Notes under the pieces: generated by a model
The model's input: the letters and a program-made list of their open reading frames with translations, nothing else
Database searches by the model: none
What the model was told of the DNA's origin: nothing
From: Ekhidna lutea
GTDB taxonomy: Bacteria; Bacteroidota; Bacteroidia; Cytophagales; Cyclobacteriaceae
Assembly (NCBI RefSeq): GCF_900188325.1
Contig: NZ_FZPD01000005.1
Span: 434,001 to 498,000 of the forward strand
Length of the DNA stretch: 64,000 nucleotides
Direction: 5' to 3'
Shown: piece by piece, positions 25,028 through 32,134 of the stretch
Numbering within the stretch: the stretch's first letter is position 1
Layout of the letters: each line of letters starts with the position of its first letter
Position numbers and translations under genes: made by a program

Positions 25028-25130
25028 AAAATTTATAAAGAAGCACGGAGAGACAGGCTCGTTGATGTGCTAGCAACCTGGTAACCAAACCAAGGTGCTA
25101 ATTCCTGAACTTTTAAAGTGAATATAAATT
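25028..25130 (+). promoter_or_regulatory. SAM-I (S-box) riboswitch
   Basis: The S-box core is visible: AAGAAGCACGGAGAGACAGG (25038-25057), GCTAGCAACC (25069-25078) and AAGGTGCTAATTCC (25092-25105). The helices fit the known fold. P1 is AATTTATA (25030-25037) with TATAAATT (25123-25130), P2 is AGCAC with GTGCT, P3 is the short CCTGG region and P4 is ACTTTTAAAGT. S-box RNAs bind S-adenosylmethionine and turn off methionine genes. The 3' strand of P1 ends at the base before the ATG of a Cys-rich leader ORF. The controlled operon starts with a homocysteine-forming enzyme, as expected. Confidence 0.88.
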
Positions 25131-25211
25131 ATGAAAAACGCACACAAACACTTTCAGGACATCCAATTACTCAACACGCACACAAGATCTATGTGCTGTT
25201 GCTGCTGTTAA
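25131..25211 (+). CDS. Putative leader peptide ending in five cysteines
   Basis: A 26-residue ORF, MKNAHKHFQDIQLLNTHTRS followed by MCCCCC and TAA at 25209-25211. The five Cys codons (TGC TGT TGC TGC TGT) directly precede the stop. It begins at the base after the SAM-I riboswitch and ends 68 bases before the metZ-like gene. Poly-Cys short ORFs upstream of sulfur genes are known in mycobacteria, where they act as cysteine-responsive attenuators. The same role is inferred here from position and sequence. The peptide itself probably has no function once made. A weak CCTCT/AGAGG hairpin (25219-25232) follows but lacks an adjacent T run. Confidence 0.7.
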   Translation: MKNAHKHFQDIQLLNTHTRSMCCCCC

Positions 25212-25279
25212 TTTTTAGCCTCTAAACAGAGGTCCGTCCCTACATTTTTCTTTTACCAATTTCTTAAATCCCGTTCAAA

Positions 25280-26488
25280 ATGAATTTTGAAACGCAAGCA
25301 ATTCGCACACAATTGTCGAATGCTTCTCAGAAGGAGCATTCTGCACCGGTCTATCTTACCAGCTCATTCACCTTCGATAATGCCGAGGAGGCCAGAGCGA
25401 AATTTAATGACGAGATTCCTGGGAATATTTACTCCCGTTATTCCAACCCGAACACAGACGAGTTCATTCAGAAACTTTGCCTGCTGGAAGGAGCAGAGGA
25501 TGGATTAGCTACCGCAACAGGCATGTCCGCGATGTTCACCAGTATGGCTGGATTGCTTCAGCATGGAGATCATGTGTTGGCATCCAGAGCCTTGTTTGGG
25601 TCCACTCATCAGCTTTTCACCAAAGTATTTCCAAAGTGGGGCATTGAACATTCCTATTTCAATCTGCATCGACCTGAGAAGTGGGAAAGTCTAATTACTC
25701 CGAAGACGAAAATGATTTTTGTGGAGACACCTTCCAATCCGGGATTGGATATTGTGGATCTGGAGTATCTGGGGCAACTGGCTGAAAAGCACAATCTGAT
25801 TTTGAATGTAGACAATTGCTTTGCAACTCCATACCTACAAAACCCAATTGAATGGGGCGCACACATTGTCACTCATTCTGCAACTAAATTCATCGATGGG
25901 CAGGGTAGGACGCTTGGAGGCGCCATTGTTGGAAAAAAGGATTTGATTGAAGAACTGCGATTCTTTGCTCGTCACACAGGGCCAAGTCTTTCACCATTCA
26001 ATGCCTGGGTCCTGAGTAAAAGCTTAGAGACCTTGGCAGTAAGAATGGAAAAGCATTGTGAAAATGCCTTCAAAATCGCCTCCTACCTGGAAGGTCATGA
26101 AGAATTGGAATTGGTGAAGTATCCATTTTTGGAAAGCCATCCACAGTGTGAGCTTGCCAAAAAACAGATGAAGCATGGTGGAGCTATCGTTACATTCATT
26201 GTAAAAGGAGGATTGGAAAGAGGAGTAAGATTCCTGGATAGTTTGAATATGCTGAGTCTAACACCCAACCTAGGTGATACACGAACAACCGTTACACATC
26301 CGGCGAGTACCACTCATAGTAAACTAACGGAGGAGGAACGTGCAAGTGTTGGAATAGCACCTGGACTGGTTCGAATTTCTGTCGGACTGGAAAATGTAAA
26401 CGATATCCTGGGTGATATAGAACAAGCATTGCAGGCAAGCAAGGAAAAGACGGTAAACCCACGAATTGAAAATTTGATCAAAGTATGA
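25280..26488 (+). CDS. metZ: O-succinyl/O-acetylhomoserine sulfhydrylase (MetZ-like)
   Basis: A 402-residue PLP enzyme of the Cys/Met metabolism family, which makes homocysteine directly from sulfide and an activated homoserine. SRYSNPNTDEFIQKLCLLEGAEDGLATATGMSAM is the N-terminal region. VDNCFATPYLQ holds the PLP-nitrogen Asp. HSATKFIDGQGRTLGGAIVG contains the Schiff-base Lys and is very like MetZ. The C-terminal SLGDTRTTVTHPAS-type block (NLGDTRTTVTHPAST) is complete. MetZ and MetY are not fully separable by sequence alone. It is the first large gene after the riboswitch, and its stop overlaps a second short Cys ORF. Confidence 0.88.
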   Translation: MNFETQAIRTQLSNASQKEHSAPVYLTSSFTFDNAEEARAKFNDEIPGNIYSRYSNPNTDEFIQKLCLLEGAEDGLATATGMSAMFTSMAGLLQHGDHVLASRALFGSTHQLFTKVFPKWGIEHSYFNLHRPEKWESLITPKTKMIFVETPSNPGLDIVDLEYLGQLAEKHNLILNVDNCFATPYLQNPIEWGAHIVTHSATKFIDGQGRTLGGAIVGKKDLIEELRFFARHTGPSLSPFNAWVLSKSLETLAVRMEKHCENAFKIASYLEGHEELELVKYPFLESHPQCELAKKQMKHGGAIVTFIVKGGLERGVRFLDSLNMLSLTPNLGDTRTTVTHPASTTHSKLTEEERASVGIAPGLVRISVGLENVNDILGDIEQALQASKEKTVNPRIENLIKV

Positions 26489-26565
26489 GGCAACTAAAAT
26501 CCATTACCAGTTTCTGTTGCATGTGTTTTTACATGCGTATCAATCCTATTGAAATGTCACCTTAA
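26485..26565 (+). CDS. Second putative leader peptide with a Cys-Cys-Met-Cys cluster
   Basis: A 26-residue ORF, MRQLKSITSFCCMCFYMRIN then PIEMSP, whose ATG overlaps the metZ stop (ATGA). Cys codons are at 26515-26520 and 26524-26526. It ends 28 bases before a strong terminator. Its last codons contain GTCACC (26556-26561), which can pair with GGTGAC (26598-26603) in the 5' arm of that terminator. This is the arrangement of a classical attenuator: stalling at Cys codons would leave GTCACC free and block the terminator. It is therefore read as a cysteine-sensing leader for the sulfite reductase genes. No other function is visible. Confidence 0.65.
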   Translation: MRQLKSITSFCCMCFYMRINPIEMSP

Positions 26566-26626
26566 AAGAGATATTTGTAAAATAAAATACAAACCCTGGT
26601 GACTGAAGAAGACACCAGGGTTTTTT
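26556..26626 (+). terminator. Intrinsic terminator, probably an attenuator before sulfite reductase
   Basis: CCCTGGTG (26594-26601) pairs perfectly with CACCAGGG (26613-26620) and is followed by TTTTTT (26621-26626). A second hairpin, TTTGTA/TACAAA (26574-26579 with 26588-26593), lies just before it. The alternative pairing of GTCACC (26556-26561) with GGTGAC (26598-26603) would enclose that hairpin and destroy the terminator. The terminator stands between metZ and the sulfite reductase, so the downstream genes need readthrough or their own promoter, which is not clear. Confidence 0.8.
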
Positions 26627-26650
26627 ATTACCTAATAAAAAAAGAAAACT

Positions 26651-28774
26651 ATGTCAACCATATCCATATCAAAAGAAGCACAGGAAGATATCTCAGAGCT
26701 AAAATCCAGGATTGGAAATTTTCATCTGGGGCTCATTCCTGAAGAACGATTTAAAGCATTTCGCCTCACACGTGGGGTTTATGGTCAGCGCCAGCAGGGA
26801 GTACAAATGTTGAGAATAAAACTTCCTTATGGTAAAATCACACCGGATCAATTACGTGTAGTTGCGGAGATTTCAGATGAATACACCAATGGAAATCTGC
26901 ATCTTACCACGAGGCAAAACATTCAGTTACATCATATTCCACTGGACGATACTCCTGCTATTTGGAACAAACTAGAGCGTGTGGGAGTCACCTTGCGAGA
27001 AGCTTGTGGGAACACTGTAAGGAATGTTACTGCATCGCCAACAGCAGGTATTGATCCTAATGAACCATTTGATGTGACACCCTATGCGGATGCTACATTC
27101 AAATATTTCCTCAGAAATCCGGTCTGCCAGGATATGGGTAGAAAAATCAAGATTGCCTTTTCTTCCAGCGATCAGGATGATGCTTTCACATACATTCATG
27201 ATTTTGGATTTATACCGAAGATAAAAAGTGGAATTCGAGGCTTTAAGGTAGTAGTTGGTGGGGGCCTTGGCGCACAAACCTTCTTCGGCCAGATAGCTTA
27301 TGAGTTTTTACCCGAGGAGAAGATCATACCATTCGTTGAAGCCGGATTACGCGTTTTTGACCGGCACGGTGAAAGAGAGCGTAGGCACAAAGCACGATTG
27401 AAGTTTCTGCTTGATCCGAAAAAAGGAATTGGTTTAGATGAGTTCCTCAGATTGATTGATGAGGAGTATAAGTCTTTACCAAATCAGGTTTACCCGATAT
27501 CTCACGAGGAAGAAACGTTTCATGCTTTTAAGCGGCCACACGCCAACTTTAAAATAGATGATGTAGATGCATTTAGGAATTGGAAGCGAACCAATGTGAC
27601 TGAACAGAAGCAAAAAGGATATTACGCTGTAAAAATCAAAGTGCCTCTCGGAAATATCTCATCAACGATTGCGAGGAAGATTGCATTAATTGCTGAAGCT
27701 TATGCATCTACAGATATTAGAATCACGATCAATCAGGGGCTACTATTTCGATATGTCAGTGTGGAAAGTTTACCAGCATTATATACGGCACTTGGTGAGT
27801 TGGATCTCAATAAACCAGGTTTTGATACGCTGGCCGATGTTACCGCATGCCCGGGGACAGACACCTGCAATTTAGGAGTAACGAATAGTACCCAACTTGC
27901 TACGGAGCTGGAAAAGGTTATTCAAACAGAATATGTACACCTTATAGACGAGTCTCAGATCAAGATAAAGATAAGCGGATGTATGAATTCCTGTGGTCAG
28001 CACATGATTGCCAATATTGGATTTCATGGAAGCAGTATCAAAAATGGAGATCATGTGGTGCCGGCCATGCAGGTGGTCATTGGAGGAGGTATCGAACCTG
28101 ACCATCAGGGGTACATCGCAGAGAAAGTGATCAAGCTTCCGACTAAGCGAATTCCTGATGCTGTGCGCATTCTGTTGGATGATTTTGAAGCCAATGCGGA
28201 GGAAACCGAATACTTCAATCAATATTTCAGAAGCGAAGGAAAGAAGTATTTCTATGAGTTGCTAAAGCCACTTGCAGATCTTTCCTCCATTCAAAATAAT
28301 GAATATCTGGATTGGGGAGGAGCGGAGGAGTTTACCCCGGAAGTTGGAGTGGGAGAATGTGCCGGAGTTGTCTTGGATTTGGTCAGTACGATCATCGGTG
28401 ATGCTAAGGAAAAGATTCAGTACGCTCGAGAAGATTTTGAAAAAGAGAAGTGGGCAAATGCCATCTATCATAGCTACAGTGCTTTTGTGATAGGAGCTAA
28501 AGCTTTGCTACTCAGCGAAGATGTTCAGTGCAATACCCATAAAGCCATTATCGAGGATTTTGAGAAGCATTTCGAAAGTCATCCGGAATTGCCAGTAGCA
28601 ACCCAATTCTCGAAGGAAGTACTTAGAATAAATAGGTATGCGCCTAATGCGGCATTTGCCCGAGTGTATTTGACTGGCGCAGAAGATTTCATCAATCGGA
28701 TATTGAAGATCAGACGTCAGTCAGAGGAAGGAGCCAATGAAAAATTAGTGGTTAAAGATTATTACAAAGCATAA
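26651..28774 (+). CDS. Sulfite reductase (ferredoxin-type), siroheme/4Fe-4S, with C-terminal helical extension
   Basis: A 707-residue enzyme reducing sulfite to sulfide. FRLTRGVYGQRQQGVQMLRIKLPYGKIT and HLTTRQNIQLHHIP are the first nitrite/sulfite reductase half. The cluster and siroheme ligands are C400, C406, C444 and C448 in ACPGTDTC and SGCMNSC, fully conserved. Residues from about 560 (VGVGECAGVV) onwards form an extra helical part with AIYHSYSAFVIGAKALLL, which resembles a HEPN domain; the enzyme without it would be of normal length (~540). No flavoprotein subunit is nearby, so ferredoxin is the likely donor. Siroheme genes follow immediately, so sulfite is a better guess than nitrite. 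Confidence 0.9.
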   Translation: MSTISISKEAQEDISELKSRIGNFHLGLIPEERFKAFRLTRGVYGQRQQGVQMLRIKLPYGKITPDQLRVVAEISDEYTNGNLHLTTRQNIQLHHIPLDDTPAIWNKLERVGVTLREACGNTVRNVTASPTAGIDPNEPFDVTPYADATFKYFLRNPVCQDMGRKIKIAFSSSDQDDAFTYIHDFGFIPKIKSGIRGFKVVVGGGLGAQTFFGQIAYEFLPEEKIIPFVEAGLRVFDRHGERERRHKARLKFLLDPKKGIGLDEFLRLIDEEYKSLPNQVYPISHEEETFHAFKRPHANFKIDDVDAFRNWKRTNVTEQKQKGYYAVKIKVPLGNISSTIARKIALIAEAYASTDIRITINQGLLFRYVSVESLPALYTALGELDLNKPGFDTLADVTACPGTDTCNLGVTNSTQLATELEKVIQTEYVHLIDESQIKIKISGCMNSCGQHMIANIGFHGSSIKNGDHVVPAMQVVIGGGIEPDHQGYIAEKVIKLPTKRIPDAVRILLDDFEANAEETEYFNQYFRSEGKKYFYELLKPLADLSSIQNNEYLDWGGAEEFTPEVGVGECAGVVLDLVSTIIGDAKEKIQYAREDFEKEKWANAIYHSYSAFVIGAKALLLSEDVQCNTHKAIIEDFEKHFESHPELPVATQFSKEVLRINRYAPNAAFARVYLTGAEDFINRILKIRRQSEEGANEKLVVKDYYKA

Positions 28775-28776
28775 CT

Positions 28777-29529
28777 ATGAGTGAACACAAACTAACATTA
28801 GTTGGGACAGGCCCGGGGGATCCGGATCTGATCACCATCAAAGGAGTAAAAGCACTCGAACAAGCAGATGTGGTGCTGTATGATGCATTGGTTTCTCCCG
28901 AGTTACTACGGTTTGCTCCTTGTGCGGAGCATATACCTGTTGGCAAGCGAGCAGGGAAAGCAAGCCTTTCTCAGGAAACAATCAACAGCTTAATTGTAGA
29001 TAAAGCATTGAATAAAGGACATGTCGTGAGGCTAAAGGGCGGAGATCCATTTGTCTTTGGTCGTGGGTTTGAAGAGCTGCAGTATGCAGAGCAACATGGC
29101 ATAGATACAGAGGTAGTCATCGGGATTAGCAGCATCATGCTGCCAGGGCTTTATGGCATCCCACTTACTTGCCGAGGGGTGAATCAGGGTTTTTCAATCC
29201 TGACTGCTACCTCTGCAGATGGTTCTGTTAGTGGGGAAGTGGGAAAAGCGGCCAAAACAGCCTCAACCGCTTTGATATTTATGGGTTTGTCAAAGCTGGA
29301 TGAGGTAGTTACTCACTATCTAAATGAAGGTCGGGGAGATTTGCCTGTTGCTATCATCAGCAATGGCTCGCTCGCTGAGGCACAGGTGATTGCTGGTACG
29401 GTGAATTCGATTGTCGATGAAGCCCGAGATCAAAAGCCAACATCCCCGGCCCTCTTAATTTTTGGAGAAGGTGCAGCTTATGCTGGCCGAACCAATTATC
29501 AGACTATTAAAAAAGCGGAAGTAATATGA
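28777..29529 (+). CDS. cobA: Uroporphyrinogen-III C-methyltransferase
   Basis: A 250-residue SAM-dependent methyltransferase that makes precorrin-2, the siroheme precursor, by methylating uroporphyrinogen III at C2 and C7. LVGTGPGDPDLITIKGVKALEQADVVLYDALV is the SUMT N-terminal signature and VRLKGGDPFVFGRGFEELQ the second. The C-terminal PVAIISNGSLAEAQVIAGTV fits too. It starts two bases after the sulfite reductase stop and overlaps the next gene by four bases, so siroheme supply is coupled to its user. Full length for the family. Confidence 0.96.
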   Translation: MSEHKLTLVGTGPGDPDLITIKGVKALEQADVVLYDALVSPELLRFAPCAEHIPVGKRAGKASLSQETINSLIVDKALNKGHVVRLKGGDPFVFGRGFEELQYAEQHGIDTEVVIGISSIMLPGLYGIPLTCRGVNQGFSILTATSADGSVSGEVGKAAKTASTALIFMGLSKLDEVVTHYLNEGRGDLPVAIISNGSLAEAQVIAGTVNSIVDEARDQKPTSPALLIFGEGAAYAGRTNYQTIKKAEVI

Positions 29530-30116
29530 CAACAGGAAATTCTTTATTCCCGGTTTTTATAAAACTGGATCAAATACACACACTTATTGTAGGTGGTGGA
29601 AGTGTTGGGCTGGAAAAATTAGATGCCTTGCTTCGAAACGATCACGAAGCTCAGGTGACCATTGTGTCAAAAAAGATAAACAGAGAAATACGCCAGAGGC
29701 AAGGATTATCAAGGCAGATCAAATTGATAGAGCGCCCATTCAGAAAAAGTGATTTGAAAGGGAAGGATCTGGTCATTTTGGCTACCGATGATCAAAGACT
29801 TCATTCACGGATTAGGTCAATCGCTCGAAAGAAGCATCTATTGATAAATGTGGCAGATACTCCTCACTTATGTGATTTCTATTTAGGATCGACCGTCAAA
29901 AAAGGGGATTTAAAAATTGGAATCAGCACGAATGGAAAGTCTCCGACTTTTTCAAAACGATTGAAGGAAGTGTTGAATGAAACATTGCCGGATGAAACGG
30001 ATTTGCTGCTTCAGAACTTAAAGGTCATTCGTGATCGGTTGAAAGGAGACTTCTCTTTCAAAGTGAAAGCATTAAATGGAATTACGAAATCATTGATTGA
30101 TAGAAATGAAGTCTAG
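29526..30116 (+). CDS. Precorrin-2 dehydrogenase / siroheme synthase N-terminal domain
   Basis: A 196-residue protein corresponding to the N-terminal part of CysG/Met8. LFPVFIKLDQIHTLIVGGGSVGLEKLDALLRN is the NAD-binding Rossmann start. VILATDDQRLHSRIRSIARKKHLLINVADTPHLCDFYLGSTVKKGDLKIGISTNGKSPTFSKRLKEVL is the conserved catalytic core, with the Asp of NVADTPHLCDF in the usual position. It oxidises precorrin-2 to sirohydrochlorin and may also insert iron. With cobA it completes siroheme synthesis. The overlap with cysH is 11 bases. Confidence 0.93.
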   Translation: MTTGNSLFPVFIKLDQIHTLIVGGGSVGLEKLDALLRNDHEAQVTIVSKKINREIRQRQGLSRQIKLIERPFRKSDLKGKDLVILATDDQRLHSRIRSIARKKHLLINVADTPHLCDFYLGSTVKKGDLKIGISTNGKSPTFSKRLKEVLNETLPDETDLLLQNLKVIRDRLKGDFSFKVKALNGITKSLIDRNEV

Positions 30117-30777
30117 TAAACAAGAAAATTTGGTTCGGTTAAATGAGCGCTACCATCCCTTAAGTCCGCTTGAGCGGATGGAGCGCCTCTTTTCAGAATT
30201 TGATCACGATCGTATTCTAATGACTTCTTCTTTTGGAACCACCTCGGCTATCCTTCTTGATATGATCAGTAAGGTTGCACCGAATCACCCGGTCTACTTG
30301 GTCAATACCGGATATTTATTTGAAGAAACACTTCAATACAAAGAGGAGATCAAACAAAAGCTTAGGTTGAATATTGTGGAGGTTGGCGCTCAGGAAAATA
30401 AGCATCGGTTCACGCAGGACAATCAAACCTGGAAATACCAAAATGACTTATGCTGCTTTATCAATAAGGTAGATCCGACCGACCAGTTGAAGAAGGGGAA
30501 GGATATATGGATTTCGGGACTGCTCAGGTTTCAGAATGCAAACCGCCAACACCTTCGAATCTTCGAACCGAGAGATGAGTTACTCAAATTTCACCCGATC
30601 ATTGATATGACTCCAGAGGAGGTGAGTTTGTATCACACCATTTATGAGTTACCACAGAACAAACTCTATTATCAGGGGTACGGATCAGTGGGCTGTACGC
30701 ATTGCACCGAAAAAGGAGACCAGCGAGAGGGGAGGTGGTTAAATCAGGGAAAGACCGAGTGTGGGTTACATTTGTAA
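30106..30777 (+). CDS. cysH: Phosphoadenylyl/adenylyl-sulfate reductase with 4Fe-4S motif
   Basis: A 223-residue cytoplasmic reductase that forms sulfite from activated sulfate. The ATG at 30106 (MKSSKQENLVRLN) is preferred over a TTG nine bases upstream. TSSFGTTSAILLDMI is the PP-motif nucleotide loop. Cys116-Cys117, Cys197 and Cys200 (DLCC and CTHC) are the 4Fe-4S ligands typical of APS-type reductases, and the C-terminal ECGLH carries the catalytic Cys219. The iron-sulfur ligands point to adenylyl sulfate as the likely substrate. It is the last gene of the operon. The sulfate adenylyltransferase is not in the window. Confidence 0.94.
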   Translation: MKSSKQENLVRLNERYHPLSPLERMERLFSEFDHDRILMTSSFGTTSAILLDMISKVAPNHPVYLVNTGYLFEETLQYKEEIKQKLRLNIVEVGAQENKHRFTQDNQTWKYQNDLCCFINKVDPTDQLKKGKDIWISGLLRFQNANRQHLRIFEPRDELLKFHPIIDMTPEEVSLYHTIYELPQNKLYYQGYGSVGCTHCTEKGDQREGRWLNQGKTECGLHL

Positions 30778-30780
30778 GAT

Positions 30781-30815
30781 CAACCCTGTTAGGGTTTTTA
30801 ACCCTAACAGGGTTG
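30781..30815. repeat. Perfect 16-bp palindromic hairpin repeat between cysH and pth
   Basis: CAACCCTGTTAGGGTT (30781-30796) and AACCCTAACAGGGTTG (30800-30815) are perfectly complementary with a TTT loop. It fills the gap between two convergent stops. Its AGGGTT/AACCCT centre resembles the AGGTTTT/AAAACCT palindrome at 38368-38398, so the two look like members of one REP-type family. It could also stop transcription from both sides, though it lacks a trailing T run. Confidence 0.8.
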
Positions 30816-30820
30816 GGAAT

Positions 30821-31378
30821 CTAATTAAAATGATTCATCGTTCGCTCCAATCCGATGGTGCAAAATGATTTGACTGCATCAATGGCTTGATCCATGTTTA
30901 AAACCAGCTCATCCATTTCCTGTTTAGAAAAAGGACTAAGGACATAGTCTACTTGCTGACCTTTGTGAAAGTCATCGCCTACTCCAAAGCGCAAACGGGG
31001 ATAGTTGGCACCCCCTGTCAACTGCTCAATGTTTTTTAAGCCATTGTGACCGCCGGCTGATCCTTTGGGTTTGAGACGGATCTTTCCATAAGGTAAGGCA
31101 ATGTCATCAGTGATGACCAGCATGTTTTCTTTTGGAATTTTGTGTTCCTGGAGGTAGTGATTTACTGCTTTACCACTGAGGTTCATATAGGTGGTAGGCT
31201 TAATCAAATGAAGTGTACGGCCTTTATGCTTTACTTCAGAAGTATAAGCCAACTTATTCATTTCAAACTTTACTCCTTCTTCATCAGCCCATCTATCCAA
31301 TACAAGAAAACCAATGTTATGACGAGTCAATTCATACTCGGGTCCTATATTTCCCAGTCCTACGATTAAGTACTTCAT
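30821..31378 (-). CDS. pth: Peptidyl-tRNA hydrolase
   Basis: A 185-residue enzyme that frees tRNA from prematurely released peptidyl-tRNA. YLIVGLGNIGPEYELTRHNIGFLVLDRWA contains the catalytic His of TRHNIGF. KPTTYMNLSGKAV and the DDIALPYGKIRLKPKGSAGGHNGLKNIE motif complete the active site. Complete length. It follows rplY across a strong terminator, so expression probably depends on partial readthrough. rplY-pth is a frequent gene pair. Confidence 0.97.
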   Translation of the reverse strand: MKYLIVGLGNIGPEYELTRHNIGFLVLDRWADEEGVKFEMNKLAYTSEVKHKGRTLHLIKPTTYMNLSGKAVNHYLQEHKIPKENMLVITDDIALPYGKIRLKPKGSAGGHNGLKNIEQLTGGANYPRLRFGVGDDFHKGQQVDYVLSPFSKQEMDELVLNMDQAIDAVKSFCTIGLERTMNHFN

Positions 31379-31390
31379 AATTTAACATGC

Positions 31391-31420
31391 AAAAAAAAAT
31401 CCCCTGCCAGCTGGCAGGGG
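31391..31420 (-). terminator. Strong palindromic terminator between rplY and pth
   Basis: The minus-strand hairpin CCCCTGCCAG/CTGGCAGGGG (31420-31401) is perfectly palindromic and is followed by a T run (the A run at 31391-31399). It lies 25 bases after the rplY stop and 13 bases before the pth start, so pth may be expressed at a lower level. Confidence 0.88.
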
Positions 31421-31445
31421 ACTAAAATAATTATTTTGAAATGAA

Positions 31446-32111
31446 TTAAGATTCAGCTGGTGCTTCTGCTGCTGCCGCATCACCACCTTCAGCTCCTTCA
31501 ACTGCTCCTTCTCCTTCTTCACCTTCCAGTTCTTCCTCTTCCTCAGTGTCTTTTCCTTTAAGTGCTCTTGGTACCTCGATACCTGCAAGCGTTACAAGAG
31601 GGCTATTCAAAATTTCGTATTCTCCTATTTCAAGCTCACCTACTTTGATTGATTTACCTAAGCCAAGCTTAGATACATCAACCTCAATGTATTCTGGCAT
31701 ATTCTTAGGAAGAGCTTTGATCTGCAAGTATTTCACTTTTCTGATCAACTTACCTCCTTGCTGGATTCCAGGTGCGATACCTACCGGGTGAACAGGGATG
31801 TTCATTTTGATAGGTGTACCTCTGAATAGCTGCAAAAAGTCAGCGTGCATGATGATTTCACTCACCGGGTGGAACTGAACATCCTGGATAATAGCCTCGA
31901 ATGGCTCAGGTTCCCCTTCAATTGTTAACATAGCGAAATGCGCTTCGTCAGTGTATACAAGGTCTCGAAACAAGATCATTGGAGCGTAGAAGTGAATCTG
32001 GTGGTCTCCGCCGTATACTACACACGGTACCATTCCTTCTTCTCTTAAGCGCTTCGCTTCTGTCTTGCCGAGATTTGCTCTTTTATACCCTATAATCTCA
32101 ACAGTTTTCAT
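31446..32111 (-). CDS. rplY: 50S ribosomal protein L25/CTC family
   Basis: A 221-residue two-domain L25 protein. MKTVEIIGYKRANLGKTEAKRLREEGMVPCVVYGGDHQIHFYAPM is the 5S-rRNA-binding N-terminal domain. HADFLQLFRGTPIKMNIPVHPVGIAPGIQQGGKL starts the CTC-type beta-barrel. An acidic Glu/Ala-rich tail (EEEEELEGEEGEGA) ends the protein, a common Bacteroidota feature. It is transcribed after prs with 23 bases between them and is followed by a strong terminator. Confidence 0.96.
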   Translation of the reverse strand: MKTVEIIGYKRANLGKTEAKRLREEGMVPCVVYGGDHQIHFYAPMILFRDLVYTDEAHFAMLTIEGEPEPFEAIIQDVQFHPVSEIIMHADFLQLFRGTPIKMNIPVHPVGIAPGIQQGGKLIRKVKYLQIKALPKNMPEYIEVDVSKLGLGKSIKVGELEIGEYEILNSPLVTLAGIEVPRALKGKDTEEEEELEGEEGEGAVEGAEGGDAAAAEAPAES

Positions 32112-32134
32112 AATTGAATTTGATTTAAATATGT

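Noticed and set aside
25219-25232. CCTCT/AGAGG hairpin after the poly-Cys leader as an intrinsic terminator
   Set aside because: The stem has only five pairs and the first T run begins about 11 bases later, so a normal intrinsic terminator is not supported; Rho-dependent or translational control fits better.
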